DNA of 64,000 bases, taken from Bradyrhizobium diazoefficiens. GTDB taxonomy: Bacteria; Pseudomonadota; Alphaproteobacteria; Rhizobiales; Xanthobacteraceae. The stretch spans positions 558,001 through 622,000 of the forward strand of contig NZ_JAFCJE010000003.1 in the NCBI RefSeq assembly GCF_018131185.1, in the 5' to 3' direction. A program made the position numbers and the translations under genes. The notes under the pieces are model-generated. The model searched no databases, was not told the origin of the DNA, and worked only from the letters and a program-made list of their open reading frames with translations. Shown piece after piece: positions 1-9,406 of the stretch. Positions within the stretch are counted from its first letter, which is position 1. Each line of letters begins with the position of its first letter.

Positions 1-354
1 ATCAACAGCATCACCGGCCAGATCAACCTGCTGGCGCTCAATGCCACGATCGAATCCGCCCGTGCCGGCGAAGCCGGCCGCGGCTTTGCCGTGGTCGCCT
101 CCGAAGTGAAGAGCCTCGCCAACCAGGCCAAGCAGGCCACGGACAAGATCGGCCAGGAGATCGGCAGCCTCAACGGCATCTCCGGCGACGTCGTCAGCGC
201 GCTCGGCTCGATCAAGCAGGCGATCACCAGCGTCAGCGAATACGTGACCTCGACCGCCGCCGCCGTCGAGGAGCAGAGCACGGTGACGAACGAGATGTCG
301 AACAGCATGCAGCGCGCCGCCGCGGAGGCCGCTGCAATCGCGGCAAGGGCGTAG
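1..354 (+). CDS. methyl-accepting chemotaxis protein, C-terminal part (gene begins before the window)
   Basis: The reading frame is open from the first base and ends at a TAG. The peptide is the highly conserved cytoplasmic signalling tip and descending helix of a chemoreceptor: [20 protein letters not shown] followed by [14 protein letters not shown]. This hairpin contacts CheA and CheW and passes the ligand signal to the flagellar kinase. The end, with [19 protein letters not shown], is the usual exit of the helical bundle in alphaproteobacterial receptors. Ligand and membrane domains lie outside the window, so the stimulus cannot be inferred. The full-length receptor at 6412-8100 has almost the same tip sequence, so the two are paralogues. 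Confidence 0.93.
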   Translation: MNSITGQINLLALNATIESARAGEAGRGFAVVASEVKSLANQAKQATDKIGQEIGSLNGISGDVVSALGSIKQAITSVSEYVTSTAAAVEEQSTVTNEMSNSMQRAAAEAAAIAARA

Positions 355-364
355 TTCGAATCAT

Positions 365-455
365 AGGGCGGGCAAAGGCGCGCTCTTCGCGCGCCGTGCC
401 CTCTATCCGCGAATTCGACGTTGCAGGGTGGGCACGCTCCGCTTTGCACACCCAA
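365..455. repeat. two palindromic repeat units between convergent genes
   Basis: Unit one (370-401) pairs GGGCA..GGCGCG with CGCGCC.TGCCC. Unit two (426-453) pairs GGGTGGGCA with TGCACACCC. The first unit has the same stem logic as the hairpin at 32376-32404. The position between the stops of the chemoreceptor gene and mutS fits a bidirectional terminator or a REP element. Confidence 0.6.
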
Positions 456-460
456 CGGCA

Positions 461-3196
461 CTATCCCGGCTTCGGCAGCTTCGCCTTGAGCGCATACAGC
501 GCATCCAGCGCCTCGCGCGGCGACATCTCGTCGGGGTGCAGCGCCTTCACGGCTTCTAGCAACAACTCGGCCTCGCTCGGCGGCGCGGCTTCTGCGGCGG
601 CGCGCGAGGGCACGGCGAACAGCGGCAGATCGTCCACCAGCGCGCGTGCGGTCTGGCCGCGATCCTGCGCCTCGAGCTTGGAGAGCACCGATTTCGCGCG
701 CGTGATCACGGCGGGCGGCAGGCCGGCCAGTTTTGCCACCTGGATGCCGTAGGAGCGGTCGGCCGAGCCCGGCAGCACCTCGTGCAGGAACACGACATTG
801 CCCTGCCACTCCTTCACCCGCACCGTGGCGTTGAACATCCGAGGTAGCTTGGCGGAGAGCGCAGTCAACTCGTGATAGTGCGTGGCAAACAGGGTGCGGC
901 AGCGGTTGCTCTCGTGCAGATGCTCGATCGCGGCCCAGGCGATCGAGAGGCCGTCGAACGTCGCGGTGCCGCGGCCGATCTCGTCGAGGATCACGAGCGA
1001 GCGCTCGCCCGCCTGGTTCAGGATCGCCGCGGTCTCGACCATCTCGACCATGAAGGTGGAGCGCCCGCGGGCGAGGTCGTCGGCGGCGCCGACGCGCGAG
1101 AACAGGCGGTCGATGATGCCGATCCGCGCACGTGTTGCCGGCACGAAGCTGCCGATCTGGGCGAGCAGCGCAATCAGCGCGTTCTGGCGCAGGAAAGTCG
1201 ATTTACCGGCCATGTTGGGTCCGGTGAGCAACCAGAGCTGGCCGGATTTTTGCGCAGGGCCTGGCGACAGATCGCAGGCATTGGCGATGAACGGTTCGCC
1301 ATTGCGCTTGAGCGCCTGCTCTACGACCGGATGGCGGCCGGCTTCGATCGCAAAGCCGAGCGAGGTGTCCACCTCGGGCCGCACATAATTCTCGTCGACC
1401 GCGAGTTTGGCGAGCGAGGTCGCGACATCGAGAAGCGCAAAGCCTTGCGCCGCGGCACGCAGGTCATCGCTGATCGCGAGCGCCTTGGCCGAGAGCCTCT
1501 CGAAGATCTCGAGCTCGAGCCCGAGCGCACGGTCGCCGGCATTGGCGATCTTGGCCTCGATCTCGCCGAGCTCCGATGTCGTGAAGCGCACCTGTCCGGC
1601 CAGCGTCTGGCGATGGATGAAGGTCGCGTTCAGCGGCGCTGACATCAGCTTGTCGCCGTGCTGCGCGGTGACCTCGACGAAATAGCCGAGCACGTTGTTG
1701 TGCCGGATCTTCAGGCCCTTGACGCCCGTGCTATCGGCGTAGCGCGCCTGCATCGAGGCGACGACGAGGCGCGAGGCGTCGCGCAGATTTCGCGCTTCGT
1801 CCAGCGCCGGCTCGTAGCCCTGTCGCACGAAGCCGCCGTCGCGCTTGATCAGCGGCAGTTGTTCGTCGAGCGCACTGGCGAATTCCGCCGCGAGCTCGCG
1901 CGAGGGCCTTTGCAGCGCCGCCATCACCAAAGCGATCTCCTGCGGCGGCTGGTCGAGCTCGCCAAGCCGCGCCAGCACCTGGTCGGCGGCGATGATGCCG
2001 TCGCGGATGCCGGCGAGGTCGCGCGGGCCGCCGCGCCCGACCGAGAGCCGCGCCAGCGCACGCGACATGTCGGGCGCGCTGCGCAGGATGCTGCGGACGT
2101 CTTCGCGCGCGGCGGAATCGGCGACGAAGGCCGTGACGGCATCGAGCCGCCTTGCGATCGCCGTCGCATCCGTCAGCGGCGCCGCCAGCCGCTGGGCGAG
2201 CAGGCGCGAGCCCGCCGAGGTCACCGTGCAGTCGATCGCATCGAGCAGCGAGCCGCGGCGTTCGCCCGCGAGCGTCCGCGTCAGCTCGAGATTGGCACGG
2301 GTCGCCGGATCGATCGCCATGGTCGCGCCGGAGGCCTCGCGCGCGGGCGGCGACAGCGGCGGATGCTTGCCGACCTGGGTTCGGTCGACATAGGTGACGG
2401 CGGCGGCCGCGGCGGTGGCTTCCAGGCGGGTGAGCTGGGAGAGCCCGTCCATGGTTGCGACGGCAAAGTAGTCGCACAGCCGTTTCTCGGCGGTGGCGCC
2501 GTCGAAGACGTCGCGGGTCAGCGGCGTCACCGCCGGCAGCTCGCGCAGGGTCTGTCCGAGCTCGTTGTCGTTGTAGAGTGCGTCGGTGACGATCGCCTCG
2601 TTCGGGTTGATGCGCGCCAGCGTTGCGGAAAGCTCGCCGCCCGCTACTTCCGTCACCATGAATTCAGCGGTCGAGATGTCGATCCAGGCGAGACCGAAGC
2701 GGTCGCCGCCGGCAGAGGACCGCGCCCGCGCGATCGCCAGCAGGTAATTGTTGGCGCGCGCATCGAGCAGCGTGTCCTCGGTCAGCGTGCCCGGCGTGAC
2801 CAGCCGCACCACGCCGCGGCGGACCACGCTCTTGTTGCCGCGCGCCTTGGCCGCCGCGGGATCCTCGGTCTGCTCGCACACCGCGACGCGATGGCCGGCC
2901 GAGATCAGGCGGTGCAGATAGTCCTCGGAGCGCTCGACCGGCACGCCGCACATCGGGATGTCGGCGCCCTGATGCTTGCCGCGCTTGGTCAGCACGATGC
3001 CGAGCGTCCTGGAGGCGATCTCGGCGTCCTCGAAGAACAATTCGTAGAAATCGCCCATCCGGTAGAACAGCAAGAGGCCCTGATGCGCCGCCTTGATCTC
3101 CAGGTACTGTTCCATCATCGGCGTGACGCGCGCTTCCGCTGGCGGCGCGGGCGCTTCGTCGGGGGGTGGAACGGGTATCGGCTGTTGCATCGTCAT
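461..3196 (-). CDS. mutS: DNA mismatch repair protein MutS
   Basis: At 911 residues this is the usual length for MutS. It recognises mismatches and small loops after replication and recruits MutL. Visible features in order are the mismatch-binding motif [14 protein letters not shown] near residue 45, the connector and lever domains, the Walker A loop [11 protein letters not shown] and the Walker B segment [16 protein letters not shown]. The C-terminal helix-turn-helix dimer region ends in [16 protein letters not shown]. The start gives [10 protein letters not shown]; an ATG two codons later is equally possible. It is transcribed alone, convergent with the chemoreceptor gene and divergent from pcaF. 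Several long antisense frames lie inside it and are GC-driven shadows. Confidence 0.98.
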   Translation of the reverse strand: MTMQQPIPVPPPDEAPAPPAEARVTPMMEQYLEIKAAHQGLLLFYRMGDFYELFFEDAEIASRTLGIVLTKRGKHQGADIPMCGVPVERSEDYLHRLISAGHRVAVCEQTEDPAAAKARGNKSVVRRGVVRLVTPGTLTEDTLLDARANNYLLAIARARSSAGGDRFGLAWIDISTAEFMVTEVAGGELSATLARINPNEAIVTDALYNDNELGQTLRELPAVTPLTRDVFDGATAEKRLCDYFAVATMDGLSQLTRLEATAAAAAVTYVDRTQVGKHPPLSPPAREASGATMAIDPATRANLELTRTLAGERRGSLLDAIDCTVTSAGSRLLAQRLAAPLTDATAIARRLDAVTAFVADSAAREDVRSILRSAPDMSRALARLSVGRGGPRDLAGIRDGIIAADQVLARLGELDQPPQEIALVMAALQRPSRELAAEFASALDEQLPLIKRDGGFVRQGYEPALDEARNLRDASRLVVASMQARYADSTGVKGLKIRHNNVLGYFVEVTAQHGDKLMSAPLNATFIHRQTLAGQVRFTTSELGEIEAKIANAGDRALGLELEIFERLSAKALAISDDLRAAAQGFALLDVATSLAKLAVDENYVRPEVDTSLGFAIEAGRHPVVEQALKRNGEPFIANACDLSPGPAQKSGQLWLLTGPNMAGKSTFLRQNALIALLAQIGSFVPATRARIGIIDRLFSRVGAADDLARGRSTFMVEMVETAAILNQAGERSLVILDEIGRGTATFDGLSIAWAAIEHLHESNRCRTLFATHYHELTALSAKLPRMFNATVRVKEWQGNVVFLHEVLPGSADRSYGIQVAKLAGLPPAVITRAKSVLSKLEAQDRGQTARALVDDLPLFAVPSRAAAEAAPPSEAELLLEAVKALHPDEMSPREALDALYALKAKLPKPG

Positions 3197-3412
3197 GGGC
3201 GGCGCAACCTACAAAATTTCGGCACCTGCTCCTATCGGTTTGGCCGGGAGGAGCGGGTTTTCCACGTTGTCCGCATTGCGGCATGCGCTGGAAGCGCGCA
3301 CACCCCTCGGAACACGCGCGCATCGGTCAATTGACCTGCCGCGGGCGCCCTCCTAAAACTCCGCCGACATTGAAGAAATTGGGCCGAACCGCGGCATTCA
3401 GGGAGAACAACG

Positions 3413-4621
3413 ATGCGTGACGTCTTTATCTGCGATGCCGTGCGGACCCCGATTGGACGCTTCGGCGGCTCGCTCGCCAAGGTGCGCGCCGACGATCTCG
3501 CCGCCGCCCCGATCAAGGCGCTGATGGCCAGGCACCCCAGCCTCGACTGGGCGCAGGTGGACGAAGTCTTTTTTGGCTGCGCCAACCAGGCCGGCGAGGA
3601 CAATCGCAATGTCGCGCGCATGGCGCTCCTGCTCGCGGGCCTCCCGGATTCGGTTCCCGGCCAGACCCTGAACCGCCTCTGTGCCTCCGGCCTCGATGCG
3701 GTCGGCGCCGCGGGCCGCGCCATCCGCTCCGGCGAGATTGAGCTCGCCATTGCCGGCGGCGTCGAGTCGATGACCCGCGCGCCCTTCGTGATGGGCAAGG
3801 CGCAGGAGGCCTTCTCGCGCTCGGCCGAGATCTTCGACACCACGATCGGCTGGCGCTTCATCAATCCGCTGCTGAAGGCGCAGTACGGCGTCGATGCCAT
3901 GCCGGAGACCGGCGAGAACGTCGCCGAGGAATTCCAGGTTTCGCGCGCCGACCAGGACGCCTTCGCCATCCGCTCGCAGCAGCGGGCAGGTGCCGCGATC
4001 GCAGCCGGCTATTTTGCCGAAGAAATCATCCCGATCACCATTCCCGGTGGCAAGGCGGGCCCCATCACCATCGACAAGGACGAGCATCCGCGTCCCGAGA
4101 CCACGCTGGAGGGCCTTGCCAAGCTGAAGCCGATCGTGCGCAATCCCGGCACGGTGACCGCCGGCAACGCCTCCGGCGTCAATGACGGCGCTGCCGCGAT
4201 GATCCTGGCTTCGGAACCAGCAGTGAAGAAGCATGGTCTGACGCCCCGCGCGCGCATCCTCGGCCTTGCTTCCGCCGGCGTGCCGCCGCGCATCATGGGC
4301 ATCGGACCGGTGCCGGCGACCCGCAAGCTGATGGAGCGCCTCGGCAAGAAGATCAGCGATTTCGACCTGATCGAGCTGAATGAAGCCTTCGCCTCGCAGG
4401 GCATTGCCTGCATGCGCCAGCTCGGCGTGTCCGACGATGCCGACTACGTCAATCCGCATGGCGGCGCCATCGCCCTCGGCCATCCGCTCGGCATGAGCGG
4501 CGCGCGCCTGGCGCTCACCGCCGTGCACGGCATGGAGAAGCGCGGCGGCAAGCTTGCGCTCGCCACCATGTGCGTCGGCGTCGGCCAGGGCGTCGCGGTC
4601 GCCATCGAGAAGCTGAACTGA
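3413..4621 (+). CDS. pcaF: 3-oxoadipyl-CoA thiolase (beta-ketoadipyl-CoA thiolase)
   Basis: This 402-residue thiolase cleaves 3-oxoadipyl-CoA into succinyl-CoA and acetyl-CoA, the last step of protocatechuate degradation. The acyl-accepting cysteine is in NRLCASGLDAV (about residue 90). The catalytic histidine is in NPHGGAIALGHPLG and the second cysteine in ATMCVGVGQG. The start MRDVFICDAVRTPIGRFGG is the classic PcaF beginning and is preceded by GGGAGAAC. The PcaF assignment rather than acetyl-CoA acetyltransferase rests on this N-terminus, the MTRAPFVMGKA segment and the pcaHG genes just downstream. A palindromic repeat separates it from pcaH, so it may be a separate transcript. Confidence 0.92.
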   Translation: MRDVFICDAVRTPIGRFGGSLAKVRADDLAAAPIKALMARHPSLDWAQVDEVFFGCANQAGEDNRNVARMALLLAGLPDSVPGQTLNRLCASGLDAVGAAGRAIRSGEIELAIAGGVESMTRAPFVMGKAQEAFSRSAEIFDTTIGWRFINPLLKAQYGVDAMPETGENVAEEFQVSRADQDAFAIRSQQRAGAAIAAGYFAEEIIPITIPGGKAGPITIDKDEHPRPETTLEGLAKLKPIVRNPGTVTAGNASGVNDGAAAMILASEPAVKKHGLTPRARILGLASAGVPPRIMGIGPVPATRKLMERLGKKISDFDLIELNEAFASQGIACMRQLGVSDDADYVNPHGGAIALGHPLGMSGARLALTAVHGMEKRGGKLALATMCVGVGQGVAVAIEKLN

Positions 4622-4636
4622 CCGGACGCACAGCGG

Positions 4637-4741
4637 CCGGTCATCCCCGGGGCGGTGCACTTGCACCGAACATGATGCGCAGTTGCGCACCTGAGGATCC
4701 CGAGTTTCCGGGGGGCAGCCCTGCGGCTGCCCCCGGAATGA
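4637..4741. repeat. palindromic intergenic element between pcaF and pcaH
   Basis: The ends GTCATCCCCGGGG and CCCCCGGAATGAC are near-complementary. A perfect 10-bp stem with a 4-base loop lies inside at 4711-4734. Elements starting GTCAT and ending ATGAC are common between Bradyrhizobium genes. The inner hairpin could attenuate transcription from pcaF into pcaH. Confidence 0.65.
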
Positions 4742-4846
4742 CAGCTTGGGGGCTCCGAAACCCGCTTCCCCCAATTAGTTATATCCTATAATGATTGGCG
4801 GAAGCGTTGACCGGCCGGACCACAATGGCCGGGGAGGAGTTCGCCA

Positions 4847-5548
4847 ATGACGTTCATCTATCCCACCGACAGCAACAAGGCGCATCCGCTGCCGCTGTCG
4901 CCCGAATACAAGAGCTCGATCAAGCGCGCGCCGAACAAGCCGCTGATCCCGATGCGCCATACATTGTCGGAATTGACCGGGCCCGTGTACGGCCACGAGA
5001 CCGTTCGCGAGGGCGACAACGATCTCACCCGCCAGCACAGCGGCGAGCCGCTCGGCGAGCGCATCATCGTCCACGGCCATGTGCGCGACGAGGACGGCCG
5101 GGGCGTGCCGAACTCATTGGTCGAGATCTGGCAGGCCAATTCCTGCGGCCGCTACGTTCACGTCCGCGACCAGCATCCGGCGCCGCTCGATCCCAATTTT
5201 ACGGGTGCCGGCCGCACCGTGAGCGATGCGGCCGGCTACTACCGCTTCGTCAGCATCAAGCCTGGCGCCTACCCCTGGGGCAACCATCACAACGCCTGGC
5301 GGCCTGCGCACATTCATCTGTCGGTGTTCGGCCATTCCTTCGTGACGCGTCTCGTGACGCAGATGTACTTCCCGAACGACCCGCTGTTCCCGTTCGATCC
5401 GATCTTCAACTCGGTGTCGGACGAGAAGGCGCGGGCGCGAATGGTCTCCTCGTTCGACCTCGAGAACACCCAGCCCGAATGGGCGCTGTGCTATCGCTTT
5501 GACATCGTGCTGCGCGGCAAGAACGCCACGCCCATGGAGAACCATTAA
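4847..5548 (+). CDS. pcaH: protocatechuate 3,4-dioxygenase beta subunit
   Basis: PcaH (233 residues) carries the non-haem Fe(III) site that opens the ring of protocatechuate to 3-carboxy-cis,cis-muconate. The intradiol motif with GRYVH, then GYYRFVSIKPGAYPWGNHHN and RPAHIHLSVFG, provides the tyrosine and histidine iron ligands. The N-terminal extension (MTFIYPTDSNKAHPL) is typical of the beta subunit. The start has a strong GGGGAGGAG ribosome-binding site. The TAA stop is followed at once by the GTG of pcaG, which indicates translational coupling of the two subunits of the (alpha-beta-Fe) complex. Confidence 0.96.
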   Translation: MTFIYPTDSNKAHPLPLSPEYKSSIKRAPNKPLIPMRHTLSELTGPVYGHETVREGDNDLTRQHSGEPLGERIIVHGHVRDEDGRGVPNSLVEIWQANSCGRYVHVRDQHPAPLDPNFTGAGRTVSDAAGYYRFVSIKPGAYPWGNHHNAWRPAHIHLSVFGHSFVTRLVTQMYFPNDPLFPFDPIFNSVSDEKARARMVSSFDLENTQPEWALCYRFDIVLRGKNATPMENH

Positions 5549-6151
5549 GTGCAGGATTCTGTGAAGCCCAACGGGATCACCCCATCGCAGACCGTCGGTC
5601 CGTTCTTCAAATACGGCCTGACGCCGAATGGCGAGTACGCCTGGAACGACGCGTTCACCAGCTCGACATTGACCCCCGATGTCACGGGCGAGCGCATCCG
5701 TATCGAAGGCCGGGTGTTCGACGGCGACGGCGTTGCGGTGCCGGATTGCATGCTGGAGATCTGGCAGGCGGACGCGCAAGGCCGCTTCGCCGACCCGCAG
5801 GACAAGCGCGCGTTACCGAATGCGAGTTTCCGCGGCTTTGCCCGTTGCGGCACCGACAAGGACGGCAACTACGCTTTCGAAACCATCAAGCCGGGCGCGG
5901 TGCCGGATCCCGACGGCAAGCCGCAGGCGCCGCACGTCCTGCTGGCGGTGTTCGGTCGCGGCATGCTGCGTCATCTTTACACCCGCATCTACTTCAGCGA
6001 CGAGGCCGGCAACGCAGCCGACCCCGTGTTGGCGCTGGTGCCTACTGAGCGGCGCGCTACGCTGACCGCCGTGCGGGATGCCGGCAAGCCGGTCTACCGG
6101 CTCGATCTTCGGTTGCAGGGCGACAACGAGACGGTGTTCTTCGACGTGTGA
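5549..6151 (+). CDS. pcaG: protocatechuate 3,4-dioxygenase alpha subunit
   Basis: This 200-residue intradiol dioxygenase subunit pairs with PcaH. It begins with the family-typical GITPSQTVGPFFKYGL and continues with the jelly-roll segment MLEIWQADAQGRFADP. It lacks the full set of iron ligands, as expected for the alpha subunit. The GTG at 5549 abuts the pcaH stop. A second GTG four codons later is the only nearby alternative. A strong terminator follows at 6158-6194, so pcaH-pcaG end a transcription unit. Other pca genes (pcaB, pcaC, pcaD, pcaIJ) are not in the window. Confidence 0.95.
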   Translation: MQDSVKPNGITPSQTVGPFFKYGLTPNGEYAWNDAFTSSTLTPDVTGERIRIEGRVFDGDGVAVPDCMLEIWQADAQGRFADPQDKRALPNASFRGFARCGTDKDGNYAFETIKPGAVPDPDGKPQAPHVLLAVFGRGMLRHLYTRIYFSDEAGNAADPVLALVPTERRATLTAVRDAGKPVYRLDLRLQGDNETVFFDV

Positions 6152-6157
6152 AGGCGC

Positions 6158-6194
6158 GGCGTGCCGAAGAAGTCTTGCTCTTCGGCACGCCTTT
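6158..6194 (+). terminator. intrinsic terminator after pcaG
   Basis: A perfect 13-bp stem (GGCGTGCCGAAGA with its complement) and an 8-base loop begin 6 bases after the pcaG stop and are followed by TTTCTCC. It is the clearest rho-independent terminator candidate in this part of the window. Confidence 0.85.
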
Positions 6195-6411
6195 CTCCGT
6201 CCCCTCGCATCAAGCCGACGCGCGGCGGGGCGGAATGGATTGTCTTGCAGGCCTGTGCGTCAGCTCTACTGACTCAAATTCCGATAGTATTAGGCTCGAC
6301 TTCCGCAATTATGCGGGCTCCAGGCGGTGCAATTCGACCGCAAAGCAATCCCGTATTTACCGTGTTCGTCTAGGGTGGCTCCAGTTTTGACGCCGGTCCT
6401 GGATTGTTTTC

Positions 6412-8100
6412 ATGAAATTTCGTCTGTCGTTATCGTCTGCGATCATCGCATTCGGCATCGTTCTTGCCGTCGGTTTTGCCGCCGTGGTTTCGACCAGCCT
6501 GTATGCCTTGAAAGAGCTCAAGGTCGGCGGTCCGCTCTACTCGGACATCAAGCTGGGCAACGATCTCATCGCTGACATTCTGCCGCCGCCGGAATATGTC
6601 ATCGAGGCCTATCTCGAGGCGACCCTGGCCATGCGCGAGCCGGACCAGCTGGCGGCCCATGGCGAACGCCTGGTTCAGCTCCGCAAGGACTACGACGAGC
6701 GCAAGGCATTCTGGGTCTCCTCCAGCCTCTCCGCCGACCTGAAGACGGCGCTGGTGTCGAAATCCGACGCCGAGGTGCAGAAGTTCTGGAAGGCGTCCGA
6801 CCAGCTCCTGCCGGCCCTCAAGGCCAAGGACGCGGCTGCGTCCGAACGCATCTATGCCCAGCTCAAGGACGCCTACACCGCGCATCGCGCCGTGATCGAC
6901 AGCATCGTCGAGAGCGCCAACAAGCAGAATGCCGCCATGGAGAAGCTGGCCGCCGACCGCGACAGCGCGATGCTTTGGATCCTCCTCGGCGTCTCCGCTG
7001 CCGTCCTGGCATTCATTGCCGCGGGCCTGCTCGGCGTTGCCCTCGGCGTGATGCGGCCGATCGTGCGCATGACGGACACGATGCAGAAGCTGGCGACCGG
7101 CGATCTCGCCGCCGACATTCCGTTCGCCCACCGCCAGGACGAGGTCGGCTCGATGGCGGGTGCGCTTGTGGTGTTCAAGCAGTCGGCGGTCGAGAATTCC
7201 CGGCTGCGCGAGGAGCAATTGCGACAGGAGCAGGAGGCGGCGCTTGCCAAGCGCTCGGCCCTGCACCAGATGGCAGAGACCGTCGAACGCGAGACCGGCC
7301 GCTCGGTCGACACCGCGAGCGCGGCGAGCCATGGCGTGGAGCGGGCTGCTACCAGCCTGTCCGAGATCGCAAGTTCGCTCTCCGCGCAGTCGCAGGCCGT
7401 CGCCGCGGCCTCCACCCAGGCCCTGGGCAGCTCGCAGACCGTCTCGGCCGCGGCTGAAGAGTTGAGCGCCTCGATCCGCGAGATCGCGAGCCAGGTCGCG
7501 CGGACCAGCACGGTCACGAAATCCGCGGTCGCCGGCCGCGAGCAGGCGCGCTCGACCATCCAGGCGCTGGCCGGATCGGTCAAGAAGATCGCCGAGGTCT
7601 CCGATCTCATTGGCGGCATCGCCGGCCAGACCAACCTGCTGGCGCTCAACGCCACGATCGAGGCGGCGCGCGCCGGCGAGGCCGGTCGCGGCTTCGCCGT
7701 GGTCGCCGCCGAGGTGAAGTCCCTGTCGGACCAGACCGCCAAATCCACCGAGGAGATCACGCGGCTGATTACCGAGATCCAGGCTTCGACGCAGGCTGCG
7801 GTCGACGCCGTCGAGACGATGGGAGGGCACATCGTCGAGATCGATGGCGTGGCGACCTCGGTTGCCGCCGCGATGGAAGAGCAGGACGCCGCGACGCGGG
7901 AGATCACGCGGTCGATCTCCGAATCGGCGTCCGCGGCGAAGGAGGTCTCGGCCAAGATCGGCAATGTCAGCCGCGACGCCGCGTCCGTGAACGAGCGCGC
8001 CGCGGAGGTCAGGCAGGCGATTGGCGGCATGACGGCCAATCTCGAACAGCTACGGTCGGTCGTGGTCAGGACCGTGCGCGACTCGACCGCGGCAGCCTGA
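6412..8100 (+). CDS. methyl-accepting chemotaxis protein
   Basis: A complete 562-residue transmembrane chemoreceptor. TM1 (about residues 8-30) is followed by a four-helix periplasmic sensor of about 150 residues. TM2 lies near 190-212 ([20 protein letters not shown]), then a HAMP domain with [19 protein letters not shown]. The long signalling domain carries the tip [20 protein letters not shown]. The protein clusters at the pole and controls CheA. The sensor resembles the TarH/4HB type, but nothing in the sequence identifies the ligand. It sits alone after the pcaG terminator. The pca neighbourhood makes an aromatic-acid attractant possible, but this is only inference. Confidence 0.95.
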   Translation: MKFRLSLSSAIIAFGIVLAVGFAAVVSTSLYALKELKVGGPLYSDIKLGNDLIADILPPPEYVIEAYLEATLAMREPDQLAAHGERLVQLRKDYDERKAFWVSSSLSADLKTALVSKSDAEVQKFWKASDQLLPALKAKDAAASERIYAQLKDAYTAHRAVIDSIVESANKQNAAMEKLAADRDSAMLWILLGVSAAVLAFIAAGLLGVALGVMRPIVRMTDTMQKLATGDLAADIPFAHRQDEVGSMAGALVVFKQSAVENSRLREEQLRQEQEAALAKRSALHQMAETVERETGRSVDTASAASHGVERAATSLSEIASSLSAQSQAVAAASTQALGSSQTVSAAAEELSASIREIASQVARTSTVTKSAVAGREQARSTIQALAGSVKKIAEVSDLIGGIAGQTNLLALNATIEAARAGEAGRGFAVVAAEVKSLSDQTAKSTEEITRLITEIQASTQAAVDAVETMGGHIVEIDGVATSVAAAMEEQDAATREITRSISESASAAKEVSAKIGNVSRDAASVNERAAEVRQAIGGMTANLEQLRSVVVRTVRDSTAAA

Positions 8101-8176
8101 GCCCGGCGGTATTTCGGCCGCTGGTGCCTGGGGGTGTGATCGTGCAGTATGGCGCGGGACAGGGGCATCGTGGTTC

Positions 8177-9238
8177 ATGACATCTCCACAATTGCCGGCG
8201 GTCGTTGAGCCCGCCCGATTGACGGCCGCGCTGCGCCGGGGCGGTGTGTTGGACGCTGGCGCGGTGCGCGAGGTGAAGGTGCTGCACCAGCGCGACACCG
8301 TCGTGTCGCACATCATCCGGCTCGGCCTGCGCTATGTCGGCGAATCTACCGGCGCCCCGCAATCGCTGATCCTGAAGACCGCCAATTCCGCGTTCGCCGG
8401 GAAGCTTGCCAATGGCGGCCGGCGCGAGGTGGACTACTACACCCAACTCGCGACGAGCATGCCGTCCGGGCTCGTGCCCGGCTGCTTCGACGGACATTTC
8501 GATGAGGGCAGCCTAGCCTGGCATCTTCTGCTCGAGGATCTCACCGACAGCCACGACGTCGCGGCGGCTTGGCCCCTGCCTCCGTCGCGCGAGCAGGCTA
8601 TTGCGGTCGTGACGACGCTCGCACGCTGGCACGCGTCGTGGTGGGACCATCCGAGCCTCGGCGACACCGTCGGCACCTTTGCAAGCCCCGAAGACGGCGC
8701 GGAGCGTATGGAGACGTTCGCGGGGCATTACGACCGCTTTGCCGATTCGCTCGGTGACCGTCTCAGCGAGGAGCGGCGTACGCTCTATCGTCGCCTGATC
8801 GATCAGTCGGAGCGGCTGTCCCAGCGTTACCACTCACGCCGTCACCTCAGCATCACCCATGGCGATGCCCATGTCTGGAACTTCCTGCTGCCGCGCGCGG
8901 GCGTAGCCGATACCGTCCGGATCTTCGATTTCGATCTGTGGAGCATCAACGTTCCGACCCACGACCTCGCCTACATGATCGCGATGCACTGGTATCCGGA
9001 ACGCCGGCAATCGCTCGAGCGCTTGCTGCTCAATCTCTACCATGACGCTCTGATCGAGAGCGGAATCACCGGCTACACGCGCGGTGCGCTCGATCGCGAT
9101 TATCGCTGGGCCGTGCTGTGGCAGATCACGCGGCCGGTCTGGCAGTGGAGCATCAACATTCCGCCGGTGATCTGGTGGAATAATCTGGAGCGGATATTCG
9201 CGGCCGTGGATGATCTGGGCTGCGAGGAATTGTTGTAG
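8177..9238 (+). CDS. aminoglycoside phosphotransferase / choline-kinase-fold protein
   Basis: 353 residues with the small-molecule kinase fold. The catalytic loop is ITHGDAHVWNFLLP (about residues 226-239), the Mg-binding segment is IFDFDLWSINVPTHDLAYMI, and the N-lobe lysine is in SLILKTAN. These are the conserved residues of the APH/ecdysteroid-kinase-like families, which phosphorylate hydroxyl groups of small molecules. The substrate cannot be predicted, and there is no reason to call it a resistance gene. It is a single gene, 76 bp after the chemoreceptor and followed by a repeat element. Confidence 0.75.
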   Translation: MTSPQLPAVVEPARLTAALRRGGVLDAGAVREVKVLHQRDTVVSHIIRLGLRYVGESTGAPQSLILKTANSAFAGKLANGGRREVDYYTQLATSMPSGLVPGCFDGHFDEGSLAWHLLLEDLTDSHDVAAAWPLPPSREQAIAVVTTLARWHASWWDHPSLGDTVGTFASPEDGAERMETFAGHYDRFADSLGDRLSEERRTLYRRLIDQSERLSQRYHSRRHLSITHGDAHVWNFLLPRAGVADTVRIFDFDLWSINVPTHDLAYMIAMHWYPERRQSLERLLLNLYHDALIESGITGYTRGALDRDYRWAVLWQITRPVWQWSINIPPVIWWNNLERIFAAVDDLGCEELL

Positions 9239-9256
9239 CGGATTGTACTCCAAATT

Positions 9257-9381
9257 CGGTGTCGTCCCCGCGAACGCGGGGACCCATAACCACAGGGAGG
9301 AGTTGTAGCGCGAGCCGGCAACTCCGAGTCTTCGTCAAACCACTTCCTGTGATTAGGGTCCTCGCGTTCGCAGGGACGATA
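9257..9381. repeat. long inverted repeat, GTCGTCCC family, copy 1
   Basis: The outer arms read GTCGTCCCCGCGAACGCGGG and GCGTTCGCAGGGACGAT in inverted orientation, with a middle part containing CAACTCCGAGTCTTCGTCAAA. Copies with the same arms lie at 38846-38988, 42793-42923 and 48364-48511. It fills the gap between the convergent kinase-fold gene and the efflux gene. Confidence 0.75.
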
Positions 9382-9406
9382 GCGGAGAGTCTGGATCGAG
9401 CGCGCC

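Noticed and set aside
872..3334. Long plus-strand frames opposite mutS, up to 558 codons
   Set aside because: They are rich in Arg, Gly and Ala, lack any family motif, and lie wholly antisense to a certain mutS gene in GC-rich DNA.
8177..9238. Aminoglycoside resistance gene
   Set aside because: The kinase fold is clear, but the family covers many substrates and nothing in the context points to antibiotics.
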